From: Polaribacter porphyrae | GTDB taxonomy: Bacteria; Bacteroidota; Bacteroidia; Flavobacteriales; Flavobacteriaceae | Direction of reading: 5' to 3' | Length of the DNA stretch: 64,000 nucleotides | Assembly: GCF_002954685.1 (NCBI RefSeq) | Contig: NZ_MSCN01000001.1 | Span: 1,685,409-1,749,408 of the forward strand | Part shown: piece by piece, positions 37,015 through 45,859 of the stretch | How positions within the stretch are numbered: position 1 is the first letter of the stretch | Layout of the letters: each line of letters starts with the position of its first letter | Notes under the pieces: model-generated | What the model saw: only the letters and a program-made list of their open reading frames with translations | Databases searched by the model: none | Told to the model about the DNA's origin: nothing | Made by a program: the position numbers and the translations under genes

Positions 37015-37559
37015 TTTTCCTGTTCATCTTCTTTTTTAAGTAAAATCGGATGGTCTTCTATACCTAAACCCACAACTTTAATAATACTTGTTACAGCATT
37101 AAAAAGCATTAAAACAACAGATATTAAGCCTCCACTTAAGATTGAAGATATTACCAAAGTTGAATAATATATGTAAGCATACCATTCTGTAGGTACATTT
37201 TCAGATTCTGTAACTGGTAAATTAAAAAACTGAAAAATTATCATTGCAGCTACAAAAACTATTGTATCAATTTTTGCTATTAATATTACATGTTTGTAGT
37301 GACTTTTATTTAGGTTTGTTTTGGTTCCAGAACTTACACTTATCAAGGTTAATAATAATGCTAATATAGTTGCTGAAGCTAAAACAATTGTATTACAAAG
37401 CATTATAAAACCTGACAAAGAAGATTTTATCAATTCTTTAGCTTCGTAACCACTAATACTTCCTAAAGCAAAAGCTCCAAAGCCTGTAAAAATAGCTGCA
37501 ATAATTCCACCAATTAAAGCTCTTTTATTATAATTTGATAATTTAAAAATCTTCAACAT
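36996..37559 (-). CDS. conserved membrane protein with four membrane segments
   Basis: A 187-residue protein that begins LKIFKLSNYNKRALIGGIIAAIF and has four predicted membrane segments (near residues 12-32, 50-72, 95-115, 130-155), followed by a charged C-terminal tail ending KKEDEQENKKNED. No signature motif was recognised and no function is assigned. The ATG at 37559 lies 4 bases after the stop of the upstream response-regulator gene, so the two are likely co-transcribed; a TTG at 37577 that would overlap that gene is not used. The last 7 codons overlap the katG terminator stem. Confidence 0.7.
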   Translation of the reverse strand: MLKIFKLSNYNKRALIGGIIAAIFTGFGAFALGSISGYEAKELIKSSLSGFIMLCNTIVLASATILALLLTLISVSSGTKTNLNKSHYKHVILIAKIDTIVFVAAMIIFQFFNLPVTESENVPTEWYAYIYYSTLVISSILSGGLISVVLMLFNAVTSIIKVVGLGIEDHPILLKKEDEQENKKNED

Positions 37560-37563
37560 AAGC

Positions 37564-38727
37564 TTATTTACTTGCAAAAAGTTTTACATCACTACTAGAA
37601 ACTTGCTTTTCACCTAAAATAATTAAACGTTCTACAACATTTCTTAATTCTCTAATATTTCCTGTCCAATCATATTGCTGTAATAATTCAATAGCATCAT
37701 CAGAAAAGGTTTTCTTTGGGTTGCCTTGTTCTTCAGAAATCTTTTTAGAAAAGAAATCAACCAATAAAGGAATGTCTTCTCTTCGATCATTTAAGGCTGG
37801 CACTTTTATTAAAATAACTGCTAATCGATGGTATAAATCTTCTCTAAACCTGCCTTCTGCAATTTCCTTTTTTAAATCTTTGTTAGTTGCAGCAACTACT
37901 CTTACATTTACCTTAATATCTTTATCCGAACCTACTCTAGAAATTCTATTTTCTTGCAAAGCACGTAAAACTTTTGCTTGTGCAGACAGGCTCATATCTC
38001 CTATTTCATCCAAAAAAATAGTACCTTTATTTGCAGCCTCAAATTTACCTGCTCTGTCTTTATTAGCACCTGTAAAAGAACCTTTTACATGACCAAATAA
38101 CTCACTTTCTATTAATTCTGATGGAATTGCAGCACAATTAACTTCTATCATTGGTGCTTTTACTCTATCTGATTTTTCATGTAGCCAATGTGCAACTAAT
38201 TCTTTTCCTGTACCATTTGGACCTGTAATTAAAACTCTTGCATCTGTGGCAGCAACTTTTTCTATGATATCTTTAATATGACTAATGGCATCACTTTCAC
38301 CAATCATTTCATAATTTTTACTAACTTTCTTTTTAAGTCTTTTATTTTCTACAATCAATACTTTTTTGTCTAAAGCATTTCTAACTGTATTCAATAATCG
38401 ATTTAAATCTGGTGGTTTAGAAATATAATCAAAAGCTCCTAAACGCATTGTATTTACTGCAGTGTCTAAATCTCCATGACCAGAAATCATTACAATGGGT
38501 ATTTCTGGTTTAATTTTCTTTGCTTTTTCTAACACCTCAACACCATCCATCTTTGGCATTTTAATATCACATAAAACCAAATCGTAATCATTATTTTTTA
38601 TCATTTCTATTCCAAGCAAGCCATCTTCAGCTTCTTCTACATTATAAGCATCATTTTCTTCTGATATTATTTTTTTTAAAACTCTTCTAATAGATGCTTC
38701 GTCTTCAATTATCAATATTTTCGACAT
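37564..38727 (-). CDS. sigma54-type response regulator lacking a DNA-binding domain
   Basis: A 387-residue NtrC-like protein. Residues 1-120 are a receiver domain with the phospho-acceptor Asp54 (LVLCDIKMPK) and the switch Thr/Ser and Lys (ISGHGDLD, ISKPPD). The AAA+ domain has Walker A GPNGTGKE, the sigma54-contact loop as GSFTGA (consensus GAFTGA), Walker B FLDEIGDMS and an arginine finger region GRFREDLYHRL. The protein ends shortly after the AAA+ lid (GNIRELRNVVERLIIL), without the usual C-terminal Fis-type HTH. Such a protein would activate sigma54 RNA polymerase without binding a specific enhancer. It follows the DUF6268 gene with a 1-base overlap. Confidence 0.92.
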   Translation of the reverse strand: MSKILIIEDEASIRRVLKKIISEENDAYNVEEAEDGLLGIEMIKNNDYDLVLCDIKMPKMDGVEVLEKAKKIKPEIPIVMISGHGDLDTAVNTMRLGAFDYISKPPDLNRLLNTVRNALDKKVLIVENKRLKKKVSKNYEMIGESDAISHIKDIIEKVAATDARVLITGPNGTGKELVAHWLHEKSDRVKAPMIEVNCAAIPSELIESELFGHVKGSFTGANKDRAGKFEAANKGTIFLDEIGDMSLSAQAKVLRALQENRISRVGSDKDIKVNVRVVAATNKDLKKEIAEGRFREDLYHRLAVILIKVPALNDRREDIPLLVDFFSKKISEEQGNPKKTFSDDAIELLQQYDWTGNIRELRNVVERLIILGEKQVSSSDVKLFASK

Positions 38728-39596
38728 TATATTCTAAATTTAATTCCTGATCTTAAATAAAACGAGTTGATATCATCTAGGGCAAAAACATCATCTCTAT
38801 TTTCGTTTCTTAATATATTATTCAACCTAAAAGTATAACCACTGTAAGCGTACCAAACTAAATTTTTGGTAAAAGCATATTCGTAGCCAAAACCTGCAAC
38901 ACCAACTGATAGCGAAATATTATCTACTTGCTGACCTTGTACCATTTTTCCTTGCTGAATGTGTGCAAAATAACCATCTAACCCTAAAAAAGCTTGTACA
39001 TTATTTTTATTGTTAAAACGATATTTTAAATTCATCTTTGGAACACCAACTGTGTATGACCATTTTTCATTGAATTGTCTAAAATAACTAATTAAAGGCA
39101 AAGGAAATGGAATTCCTGCAGTTGTATTATAAGTTAGCCCTAAAATAAGTCTATAAGGTGTTAAATCTGTAGCTTTTGTTCTGTCTTTTATAAAAAATAC
39201 TCCTCCATTTAAAAAAAAATCGTCTTTGGTAATTTTATTTGTTAATGTAGATGCTAATCTTGGAGTAATTCTATAAGCAACTCTCCAATTCTCATTCATT
39301 TTATGAGTGTAAGCTAAATTTAAATCTAAAACCGTAATTGAATTTAGAAAGGAAATATCAAAAGGATAAGTATCTCTTAAATTTAAAATAATTCTGTTAT
39401 ATTCTATTCCAACCACAAAATAACTATCTTCTTTAACTTTTATAGGGTAATTAAATAGTGCTCTTAATCTTGTATATTGATCTTCTGATTTTGTTTTTGG
39501 AATAAAAGAATACTCTACTCTAGCTAAATCTGTAAGCTGTGCATTTGTAAATGAATGGGCAGTTAAGAATAGAAATACTATTATTTTTTTGAGCAT
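38727..39596 (-). CDS. DUF6268-like outer-membrane beta-barrel protein
   Basis: A 289-residue protein with a signal peptide (KKIIVFLFLTAHSFTNAQ) and repeated amphipathic beta strands throughout (VEYSFIPKTKSEDQYTRL, YRFNNKNNVQAFLGLDGYFA) ending in an aromatic-terminated strand (FYLRSGIKFRI), the usual end of an outer-membrane barrel. The pattern matches the Bacteroidota DUF6268 family (name from memory). Function unknown. It lies between the MscS gene and the response-regulator gene on one strand, overlapping the latter by one base, so an envelope-stress or transport role alongside these is possible. Confidence 0.75.
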   Translation of the reverse strand: MLKKIIVFLFLTAHSFTNAQLTDLARVEYSFIPKTKSEDQYTRLRALFNYPIKVKEDSYFVVGIEYNRIILNLRDTYPFDISFLNSITVLDLNLAYTHKMNENWRVAYRITPRLASTLTNKITKDDFFLNGGVFFIKDRTKATDLTPYRLILGLTYNTTAGIPFPLPLISYFRQFNEKWSYTVGVPKMNLKYRFNNKNNVQAFLGLDGYFAHIQQGKMVQGQQVDNISLSVGVAGFGYEYAFTKNLVWYAYSGYTFRLNNILRNENRDDVFALDDINSFYLRSGIKFRI

Positions 39597-39612
39597 AATT
39601 TTTCATTTTTAT

Positions 39613-40476
39613 CTATTTTTTCTGAAACAGATGAACATCTCTCTGTGGAAATGGAATGGAAATATTATTTTCTCTAAAAGCTTTATCTATAGCAAAACGC
39701 AAATCACTTTGCACAAACCTAGTTTCAAAACTGTTATTTAATGAAAAAACCAATTTAAAATTCAATGAACTGTCTGCAAAATCTGAAAATAATACAGTAG
39801 GTTCAGGAATTTTTAAAATCTTCTCGTGCTTTTTAGCTTGCTCTAATAATGTTTTTTTTACCAACTCAACATCACTTCCATATGCAACTCCAACATTTAC
39901 AGATTCTCTTGTTTCTGTTCCGTTTTCTGTCCAATTAAAAAGAATATTTGTTAAATATAGATGATTTGGAATTACCAAAACTTTATTATCTATAGTTACA
40001 GCTCTTGTGGTTCTTAAACGAATGTCTAAAACACGACCAACTTTGCCTTCTAATTCAATAATATCTCCAACATGAACAGATTGATCAACTAAAATAAAAA
40101 TCCCAGAAATAATATCTTGAAATAGCGTTTGTAATGCCAAACCAACACCAATTAAAAGTGCTGCTGATGCTGCAAAAACAGCAGTTACATTTACACCAGC
40201 TGTATGCATTCCTGCTAAAAATATTATAAGAAAAACAAACCATCTTATATAGCCAAACATGGCTACAAATTTTTGTTTATCGTTTGCGGGTAATTTTCTT
40301 GTAATTAATCTTCTAACAAATTTAAGAATTAAGGAAGCTACTATTAATGCAATCAAGATAAATAATAACCCTTTTACAGTAATGCTTATTTCTTTACTAA
40401 AAATAAAAGTATAATCTAAAATAGAACTTGCTTCTTCTACAATAGTTTCTTTTACTTGTTCTATTTTTTCTTGCAT
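39613..40476 (-). CDS. small-conductance mechanosensitive channel (MscS family)
   Basis: A 287-residue MscS channel that opens under membrane tension to release solutes on hypo-osmotic shock. Three membrane segments lie in residues 28-120; the pore-lining helix reads AASAALLIGVGLALQTLFQD with the alternating small residues typical of TM3. The beta domain follows: GDIIELEGKVGRVLDIRLRTT and VIPNHLYLTNILFNWT, then the C-terminal mixed domain ending NNISIPFPQRDVHLF. Length matches MscS. It is transcribed directly after the ABC permease gene (no spacer) and 16 bases before the DUF6268 gene. Confidence 0.94.
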   Translation of the reverse strand: MQEKIEQVKETIVEEASSILDYTFIFSKEISITVKGLLFILIALIVASLILKFVRRLITRKLPANDKQKFVAMFGYIRWFVFLIIFLAGMHTAGVNVTAVFAASAALLIGVGLALQTLFQDIISGIFILVDQSVHVGDIIELEGKVGRVLDIRLRTTRAVTIDNKVLVIPNHLYLTNILFNWTENGTETRESVNVGVAYGSDVELVKKTLLEQAKKHEKILKIPEPTVLFSDFADSSLNFKLVFSLNNSFETRFVQSDLRFAIDKAFRENNISIPFPQRDVHLFQKK

Positions 40477-41802
40477 TTAGCCTTTATATTTCATCCACTT
40501 ATACAAATCTTTATAAGTTGGCTTTTTACCATACATTAAAATACCAACTCTATAAATTTTAGCAGCTAACCATACCATAAAAACAAAAGTTATTACTAAT
40601 AATGACATAGAAATTGCGAGTTCTCCCCAAGATACACCAAAAGGTACTCTCATTAACATTACTATTGGGCTTGTTAAAGGAATATATGAAAAAGCTACAG
40701 ATATTGGCCCATGAGGATCGCTAATTACAGTTGCAAAACCAACATAAACTCCCAGTATTAAAGGCAACATAATTGGCAACATAAATTGTTGAGTATCTGT
40801 TTCATTATCAACAGCTGCACCAACAGCAGCAAACAATGAACTGTATAACATATAACCACCTAAAAAGTAAAATATAAAAAGAATAAACAATTTTAATAAA
40901 GGTAGTCTTGCAATTTCTTGTAAAATAAGTTGCATTTTATCTCCACTTGCAGCTTGTTTTGTTGCTTCTAATTGTTCTGGAGTCATATTTGCTGTCTGTA
41001 TTTCACTCATATCAACACCCAAAATTGTGGTTAATACAAGACCTAATACAGAAATTAAAATACCCCAAACAATAAACTGTAATAAACCTGCAGAAGCATT
41101 ACCAATAATTTTGCCCAACATTAATTGAAAAGGTTTCACAGAAGATACTATCACTTCTATAATTCTACTCGTTTTTTCTTCTATAACACTTCTCATTACT
41201 GAAGTACCATAAATCATTACAAACATCATTAAAAAATAACCAGCTATAGCTCCTACTCCAATTTTTAAACCGTTAATTAGTTTGGACGATTCTTCTCCTG
41301 AAAAGTTAAACATTTTAATATCAGATTGAATTCTGGAAGCGTTAATTTTTTCCAAATCAATACCAAAATTATTGAGTTTTTCATTCCTTAATTTACGTTC
41401 AATTTTATTTTCAATAGAGTTCATCACTGATAAACCTGGAGAATCTTTAGAGTAAAATTCTATTGAATTTGCTAAAATTTCTAAACTATCTTTTTTGGGG
41501 ATATATAATGCTCCATAATAATTACCTTCTTCTACTTTCTTTTTTGTTGCTACAATTCCATCTGTAGTGAAATCTTTGTAATGAATCGTTTTAGTGTCTT
41601 TAAAATCATCTTTTGAAAATAATTTAGATTCATCTACATAAACTATAGTTTTAATTTTTTCGTCATTTTTTTTCATCAAAAAATAGACAAGAGCTCCCAT
41701 ACCTACCATTATTAATGGACTCAAAAAAGTCATGACTATAAACGATTTATTACGAACTTTTGCAATAAACTCTCTTTCTATAATTAATTTTAATTTACTC
41801 AT
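40477..41802 (-). CDS. ABC transporter permease (NatB-like, ABC2 superfamily)
   Basis: A 441-residue ABC-2 type permease. One N-terminal membrane segment (residues about 20-43) is followed by a roughly 140-residue extracytoplasmic domain and then five or six membrane segments (about 180-430), the NatB/YhaP arrangement. The SVIEEKTSRIIEVIVSSVKPFQ segment between helices is the family hallmark, quoted here in part as EEKTSRIIEVIVSS. NatAB systems export Na or small compounds; the real substrate is not readable. Its start is 2 bases after the ATPase gene, so they form one exporter. Confidence 0.9.
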   Translation of the reverse strand: MSKLKLIIEREFIAKVRNKSFIVMTFLSPLIMVGMGALVYFLMKKNDEKIKTIVYVDESKLFSKDDFKDTKTIHYKDFTTDGIVATKKKVEEGNYYGALYIPKKDSLEILANSIEFYSKDSPGLSVMNSIENKIERKLRNEKLNNFGIDLEKINASRIQSDIKMFNFSGEESSKLINGLKIGVGAIAGYFLMMFVMIYGTSVMRSVIEEKTSRIIEVIVSSVKPFQLMLGKIIGNASAGLLQFIVWGILISVLGLVLTTILGVDMSEIQTANMTPEQLEATKQAASGDKMQLILQEIARLPLLKLFILFIFYFLGGYMLYSSLFAAVGAAVDNETDTQQFMLPIMLPLILGVYVGFATVISDPHGPISVAFSYIPLTSPIVMLMRVPFGVSWGELAISMSLLVITFVFMVWLAAKIYRVGILMYGKKPTYKDLYKWMKYKG

Positions 41803-41803
41803 C

Positions 41804-42733
41804 TTAACTATTTTTATTTACTGCCTCAATAAATATATCGTTAGCACTTGGTATTAATTCAACAAAATGTTGCACTTGTCCTCTAGTTGTTAAAAAAGAT
41901 AACAAATCATTAGCTGATTTGGTTTTATCTAGTTTAACATTTACTGTTAATTCATCACCTAGTAGTTTAAAATCTGGAGGTAAAACACTAAAATTTTCTT
42001 GTAAAGCCAATTCAACTTCTTTTTTGTTTGATGTTGTTAAGCCTACTTGATATGTATTAGTTCTAAATTCTCTTTTAATATCATTTAAATTACCATCCAA
42101 AATCTTATTAGATTTATCAATCAGTGCAATTTCATCACACATTTCTTCAACAGATTCCATTCTATGTATTGAAAAGATAATTGTTGCTCCTTCATCTCTT
42201 AATTTTAAGATTTCTTGAGCAATTAATTGTGCATTAATAGGATCAAAACCTGAAAAAGGTTCATCAAAAATTAATAATTTTGGGTTGTGCATTACAGTAA
42301 CTATAAATTGTACTTTTTGAGCCATTCCTTTAGAAAGTTCCTCAATTTTTTTGCCCCACCAAGCAGAAATATCAAATTTCTCGAACCAATATTTTAACCT
42401 TTTTTTTGCTTCAGATTTAGATAATCCTTTTAATTGAGCTAAATACAAAGCCTGCTCACCTACTTTCATAGATTTATATAAACCACGTTCTTCTGGCAAA
42501 TAGCCTATATCAGCAGTATGTTTTGAAGCTAAAGTTTCACCATCTAACAAAATACTTCCACTATCTGGCATTGTTATTTGGTTAATAATTCTGATTAAAG
42601 AGGTTTTTCCAGCCCCATTTGGGCCTAGTAAGCCATATACACTTCCTTTTGGTATATTGATAGAAACATCATTTAGAGCAGTATAATCTCCATACTTTTT
42701 AACAATATTTTTAATTTCTAGTAAATTACTCAT
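41804..42733 (-). CDS. ABC transporter ATP-binding protein (NatA-like)
   Basis: A 309-residue ATPase. Walker A is GPNGAGKTS, the Q-loop is NQITMPDSG, the signature is ELSKGMAQKVQ (LSKGM instead of the common LSGGQ, normal in the NatA group), Walker B is LLIFDEPFSGFDP and the H-loop is IIFSIHRMESVEE. A C-terminal DUF4162-like extension follows residue 220. It energises the NatB-like permease encoded directly downstream. ATG 42733 is used; a TTG one codon earlier is ignored. It diverges from the MarR gene, with the MarR operators in the shared 170-base region. Confidence 0.94.
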   Translation of the reverse strand: MSNLLEIKNIVKKYGDYTALNDVSINIPKGSVYGLLGPNGAGKTSLIRIINQITMPDSGSILLDGETLASKHTADIGYLPEERGLYKSMKVGEQALYLAQLKGLSKSEAKKRLKYWFEKFDISAWWGKKIEELSKGMAQKVQFIVTVMHNPKLLIFDEPFSGFDPINAQLIAQEILKLRDEGATIIFSIHRMESVEEMCDEIALIDKSNKILDGNLNDIKREFRTNTYQVGLTTSNKKEVELALQENFSVLPPDFKLLGDELTVNVKLDKTKSANDLLSFLTTRGQVQHFVELIPSANDIFIEAVNKNS

Positions 42734-42837
42734 CAATTCTTATTTAAATTTAAGATAGCATTATTACAAATGTAAGTATTTAATAGTATTAGTATTAAAA
42801 TTTGAAAAATGTTACCATAAAAAAAATGTTAAATTTA

Positions 42838-42851
42838 TTATGCACGCATAA
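42838..42851. promoter_or_regulatory. MarR operator, distal copy
   Basis: TTATGC and GCATAA are separated by AC, a 14-base inverted repeat that shares the ATGC-AC-GCAT core with the site at 42862-42885. The centres of the two sites are 29 bases apart. It is nearer the divergent ABC operon. Confidence 0.7.
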
Positions 42852-42861
42852 CTTTTTTTAT

Positions 42862-42885
42862 ATTTACTATGCACGCATAGTAAAT
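42862..42885. promoter_or_regulatory. MarR operator, proximal copy
   Basis: ATTTACTATGC and GCATAGTAAAT are perfect 11-base inverted arms separated by AC (24 bases in all). The site ends 5 bases before a TATCTTTG -7 element and so covers the -33 region of that promoter, which fits repression of the MarR/fad operon. MarR proteins bind such palindromes as dimers. Confidence 0.8.
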
Positions 42886-42890
42886 TTTCA

Positions 42891-42898
42891 TATCTTTG
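42891..42898 (+). promoter_or_regulatory. -7 element of the marR-fadNAE operon
   Basis: TATCTTTG is an exact TAnnTTTG match whose last base is only 5 bases before the MarR ATG at 42904, so the transcript would start at or very close to the start codon. Confidence 0.65.
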
Positions 42899-42903
42899 AC
42901 ACA

Positions 42904-43359
42904 ATGGATAAAAATGTTTCAATAGACCACCAATTAAGAGCAACTTGGCAAGCTGTTGCAAAAATGTATAATGAGCAAGCTGCCAAGCACGATAGTACAA
43001 TGGCTACTGCTTTTGTACTATTAACTATTGATAAAGTTAAAGGAACACCTTCTACAGCTTTAGGTCCTTTAATGGGAATGGAACCAACAAGTCTTTCTAG
43101 AATTTTAAAAACGATGGAAGATAAAGGTGCTATCTGTAGAGAAAAAAATCCTGATGATGGTAGAAGCGTTATTATAAAACTAACAGATTATGGCAAAGAA
43201 ATGCGTAAAGTTTCTAAAGGTCATGTTTATCAATTTAACAATATTGTTAGAGAACATGTTTCTGAAAAAGAATTGGAATCTTTTTTTAAAGTAATGGTTA
43301 CTATAAATAAATTAATAGTAGAGAAGAAAATTTTTGAAACTGTATCACAAGACAAATAA
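42904..43359 (+). CDS. MarR family transcriptional regulator of the fad operon
   Basis: A 151-residue winged-helix regulator. Its core reads LRATWQAVAKMYNEQAAKHDST, then TPSTALGPLMGMEPTSLSRILKTMEDKG (helix-turn-helix, quoted here as LGPLMGMEPTSLSRIL) and the wing REKNPDDGRSVIIKLTDYG, typical of MarR with the DGR wing. ATG 42904 gives the normal N-terminus; the frame is open upstream but would run through the operators. Two inverted repeats just upstream suggest autoregulation. The fadN-like gene starts 22 bases after its stop, so it probably controls beta-oxidation genes, with an acyl-CoA or fatty acid as a plausible (unproven) ligand. Confidence 0.92.
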   Translation: MDKNVSIDHQLRATWQAVAKMYNEQAAKHDSTMATAFVLLTIDKVKGTPSTALGPLMGMEPTSLSRILKTMEDKGAICREKNPDDGRSVIIKLTDYGKEMRKVSKGHVYQFNNIVREHVSEKELESFFKVMVTINKLIVEKKIFETVSQDK

Positions 43360-43381
43360 TAAGTACTAAACTGAATATATA

Positions 43382-45787
43382 ATGACAAGAAGAATTAAAA
43401 AAGTAGCAATTATTGGATCTGGAATTATGGGGTCTGGTATTGCTTGTCACTTTGCAAACATTGGTGTAGAAGTTCTTTTGTTGGACATTGTTCCAAGAGA
43501 AATCAATGAGAAAGAAAAAGCAAAAGGACTAACATTAGAGGATAAGGTTGTAAGAAATAGATTGGTAAATGATGCTTTAGCTGCTTCTTTAAAATCGAAA
43601 CCTTCTCCTATCTATAAACAAGAATTTGCAAATAGAATTTCTACAGGAAATTTAGACGATGATTTGCATCTTATAAAAGATGTAGATTGGGTAATGGAAG
43701 TTGTTGTAGAACGTTTAGATATCAAAAAATCTGTTTTTGAAAAAATTGAGAAATACAGAACCACTGGTACCTTGATTACTTCTAATACTTCTGGTATTCC
43801 TATCAAGTTTATGAACGAAGGAAGAAGCGAAGATTTTCAAAAGCATTTTGCAGTAACTCACTTTTTTAATCCACCAAGATATTTAAAGCTTTTTGAAGTT
43901 GTTCCAGGTCCAAACTGTAAACAAGAAGTAACAGATTTCTTAATGATGTATGGTGATAAATTTTTAGGTAAAACTTCTGTTTTAGCTAAAGATACTCCAG
44001 CTTTTATTGGAAACAGAATCGGAATTTTTGGTATTATGAGTTTATTCCATGTTGTAAAAGAGATGGATTTAACCATTGAAGAAGTTGATAAATTGACAGG
44101 GCCAGTTATCGGTCGTCCAAAATCTGCAACTTTTAGAACTATTGATGTTGTTGGTTTAGATACTTTAGTGCATACCGCAAATGGTGTAAAAGACAATTGT
44201 CCTGATGATGAAGCAAGAGATCAATTTGTAATTCCTGATTTTGTAAACCACATGATGGAAAACAAAATGTTAGGTAGTAAAACCAAACAAGGTTTTTACA
44301 AAATGACTAAAGATGCTAATGGAAAGAGAAATATCTTATCATTAGATTTAAATACTTTAGAATATAGACAAAAGAAACGTGCAAAATTTGCAACTTTAGA
44401 ATTAACAAAGACGATTGATAATGTTGTTGACAGATTTAAAGTATTAGTTGCAGGTAAAGACAAAGCTGGTGAATTTTACAGAAAATCATTTGCAGCAATG
44501 TTTGCATATGTTCAAAATAGAATTCCAGAAATTTCTGACGAATTATATAGAATTGATGATGGTTTAAGAGCAGGTTTTGGTTGGGAGCATGGACCATTCC
44601 AAATTTGGGATGCAGTTGGTGTTGCAGAAGGTGTAGAATTGATGAAAGCTGAAGGGCATAAAGTTGCTACTTGGGTAACAGAAATGTTAGAAAAAGGAGA
44701 AACTTCATTCTACACTATAAAAGATGGAGCAACTTTTTATTATGATATTCCTAAAAAAGAACAAGTTAAAAAACCAGGTCAAGATTCATTTATCATCTTA
44801 GACAACATCAGAAAATCAAACGAAGTTTGGAAAAACTCTGGTGCTGTAATCGAAGATTTAGGAGATGGAATTTTAAATTTAGAATTTCAATCTAAAATGA
44901 ATACCATTGGTGGTGATGTATTAGCTGCAATTAACAAAGCAATTGATTTAGCAGAAACAAACTATCAAGGATTAGTTGTTGGTAATCAAGCAGCAAACTT
45001 TTCTGTTGGTGCCAATATTGGAATGATTTTTATGATGGCTGCAGAGCAAGAATATGATGAGCTAAATATGGCAATCAAGTATTTCCAAGACACAATGATG
45101 CGTATGCGTTATTCTTCAATACCAACTATTTCTGCTCCTCATGGAATGGCTTTAGGAGGTGGTTGTGAAATTTCTTTGCACGCAGATAAAGTTATTGCAG
45201 CTGCAGAAACTTATATGGGACTTGTAGAGTTTGGAGTTGGTGTAATTCCTGGTGGAGGTGGTTCTAAAGAAATGGCTTTAAGAGCTCAAGACACCTTTAG
45301 AAAAGGAGATGTTCAATTGAATGTTTTACAAGAATACTTTTTAACAATTGGTATGGCAAAAGTAGCAACTTCTGCTTATGAAGCTTTTGATTTAGGTTTA
45401 CTTCAAAAAGGAAAAGACGTTGTGGTTGTTAATAAAGACAGACAAATAGCCGAAGCTAAAAAACACGCTTTATTAATGGCTGAAGCTGGTTACACACAAC
45501 CTGCAGCTCGTAAAGATGTGTTAGTTTTAGGAAAACAAGCTTTAGGAGCATTTATGGTTGCAACAGACTCAATGCAAGCAAGTAGATTTATTTCAGAACA
45601 CGATCAAAAAATAGCAAATAAACTAGCTTATGTAATGGCTGGTGGAGATTTATCAGAACCAACTAAAGTTTCTGAGCAGTATTTATTAGATATAGAACGT
45701 GAAGCGTTTTTGTCACTTTGTACTGAAAGAAAAACCTTAGAAAGAATTCAACATATGTTGAAGACAGGTAAACCATTACGTAATTAG
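43382..45787 (+). CDS. fadN: 3-hydroxyacyl-CoA dehydrogenase / enoyl-CoA hydratase (FadN-like)
   Basis: An 801-residue fusion for two steps of fatty-acid beta-oxidation. The N-terminal half is the NAD-dependent 3-hydroxyacyl-CoA dehydrogenase, with the Rossmann motif GSGIMGSGIA near residue 12 and the THFFNPPRYLKLFEVV segment. The C-terminal portion is a crotonase fold: GNQAANFSVGANI for the oxyanion hole and HGMALGGGCEISLHADKVIA plus VGVIPGGGGSKE near residues 590-630. This domain order is the reverse of E. coli FadB and equals Bacillus FadN. It is followed by fadA and an acyl-CoA dehydrogenase, the same gene order as the B. subtilis fadNAE operon. Confidence 0.93.
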   Translation: MTRRIKKVAIIGSGIMGSGIACHFANIGVEVLLLDIVPREINEKEKAKGLTLEDKVVRNRLVNDALAASLKSKPSPIYKQEFANRISTGNLDDDLHLIKDVDWVMEVVVERLDIKKSVFEKIEKYRTTGTLITSNTSGIPIKFMNEGRSEDFQKHFAVTHFFNPPRYLKLFEVVPGPNCKQEVTDFLMMYGDKFLGKTSVLAKDTPAFIGNRIGIFGIMSLFHVVKEMDLTIEEVDKLTGPVIGRPKSATFRTIDVVGLDTLVHTANGVKDNCPDDEARDQFVIPDFVNHMMENKMLGSKTKQGFYKMTKDANGKRNILSLDLNTLEYRQKKRAKFATLELTKTIDNVVDRFKVLVAGKDKAGEFYRKSFAAMFAYVQNRIPEISDELYRIDDGLRAGFGWEHGPFQIWDAVGVAEGVELMKAEGHKVATWVTEMLEKGETSFYTIKDGATFYYDIPKKEQVKKPGQDSFIILDNIRKSNEVWKNSGAVIEDLGDGILNLEFQSKMNTIGGDVLAAINKAIDLAETNYQGLVVGNQAANFSVGANIGMIFMMAAEQEYDELNMAIKYFQDTMMRMRYSSIPTISAPHGMALGGGCEISLHADKVIAAAETYMGLVEFGVGVIPGGGGSKEMALRAQDTFRKGDVQLNVLQEYFLTIGMAKVATSAYEAFDLGLLQKGKDVVVVNKDRQIAEAKKHALLMAEAGYTQPAARKDVLVLGKQALGAFMVATDSMQASRFISEHDQKIANKLAYVMAGGDLSEPTKVSEQYLLDIEREAFLSLCTERKTLERIQHMLKTGKPLRN

Positions 45788-45790
45788 AAA

Positions 45791-45838
45791 CAAGAACCAA
45801 GATAAAAGAACCAAGACAGTCTTGTCTCTTGATTCTTG
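45791..45838. repeat. imperfect inverted repeat between fadN and fadA
   Basis: Outer arms at 45791-45802 (CAAGAACCAAGA) and 45827-45838 (TCTTGATTCTTG) match with one mismatch, and an inner pair CAAGAC (45812-45817) and GTCTTG (45819-45824) forms the tip. The element ends 21 bases before the fadA ATG. It resembles dispersed intergenic repeats of flavobacteria; no second copy is in this window. Confidence 0.65.
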
Positions 45839-45859
45839 ACTCTAAAAATCTTAAAAAAA

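Noticed and set aside
42802..42903. An N-terminal extension of the MarR protein from an upstream TTG
   Set aside because: It would translate through both operators and the promoter, and the extra residues do not fit the family.
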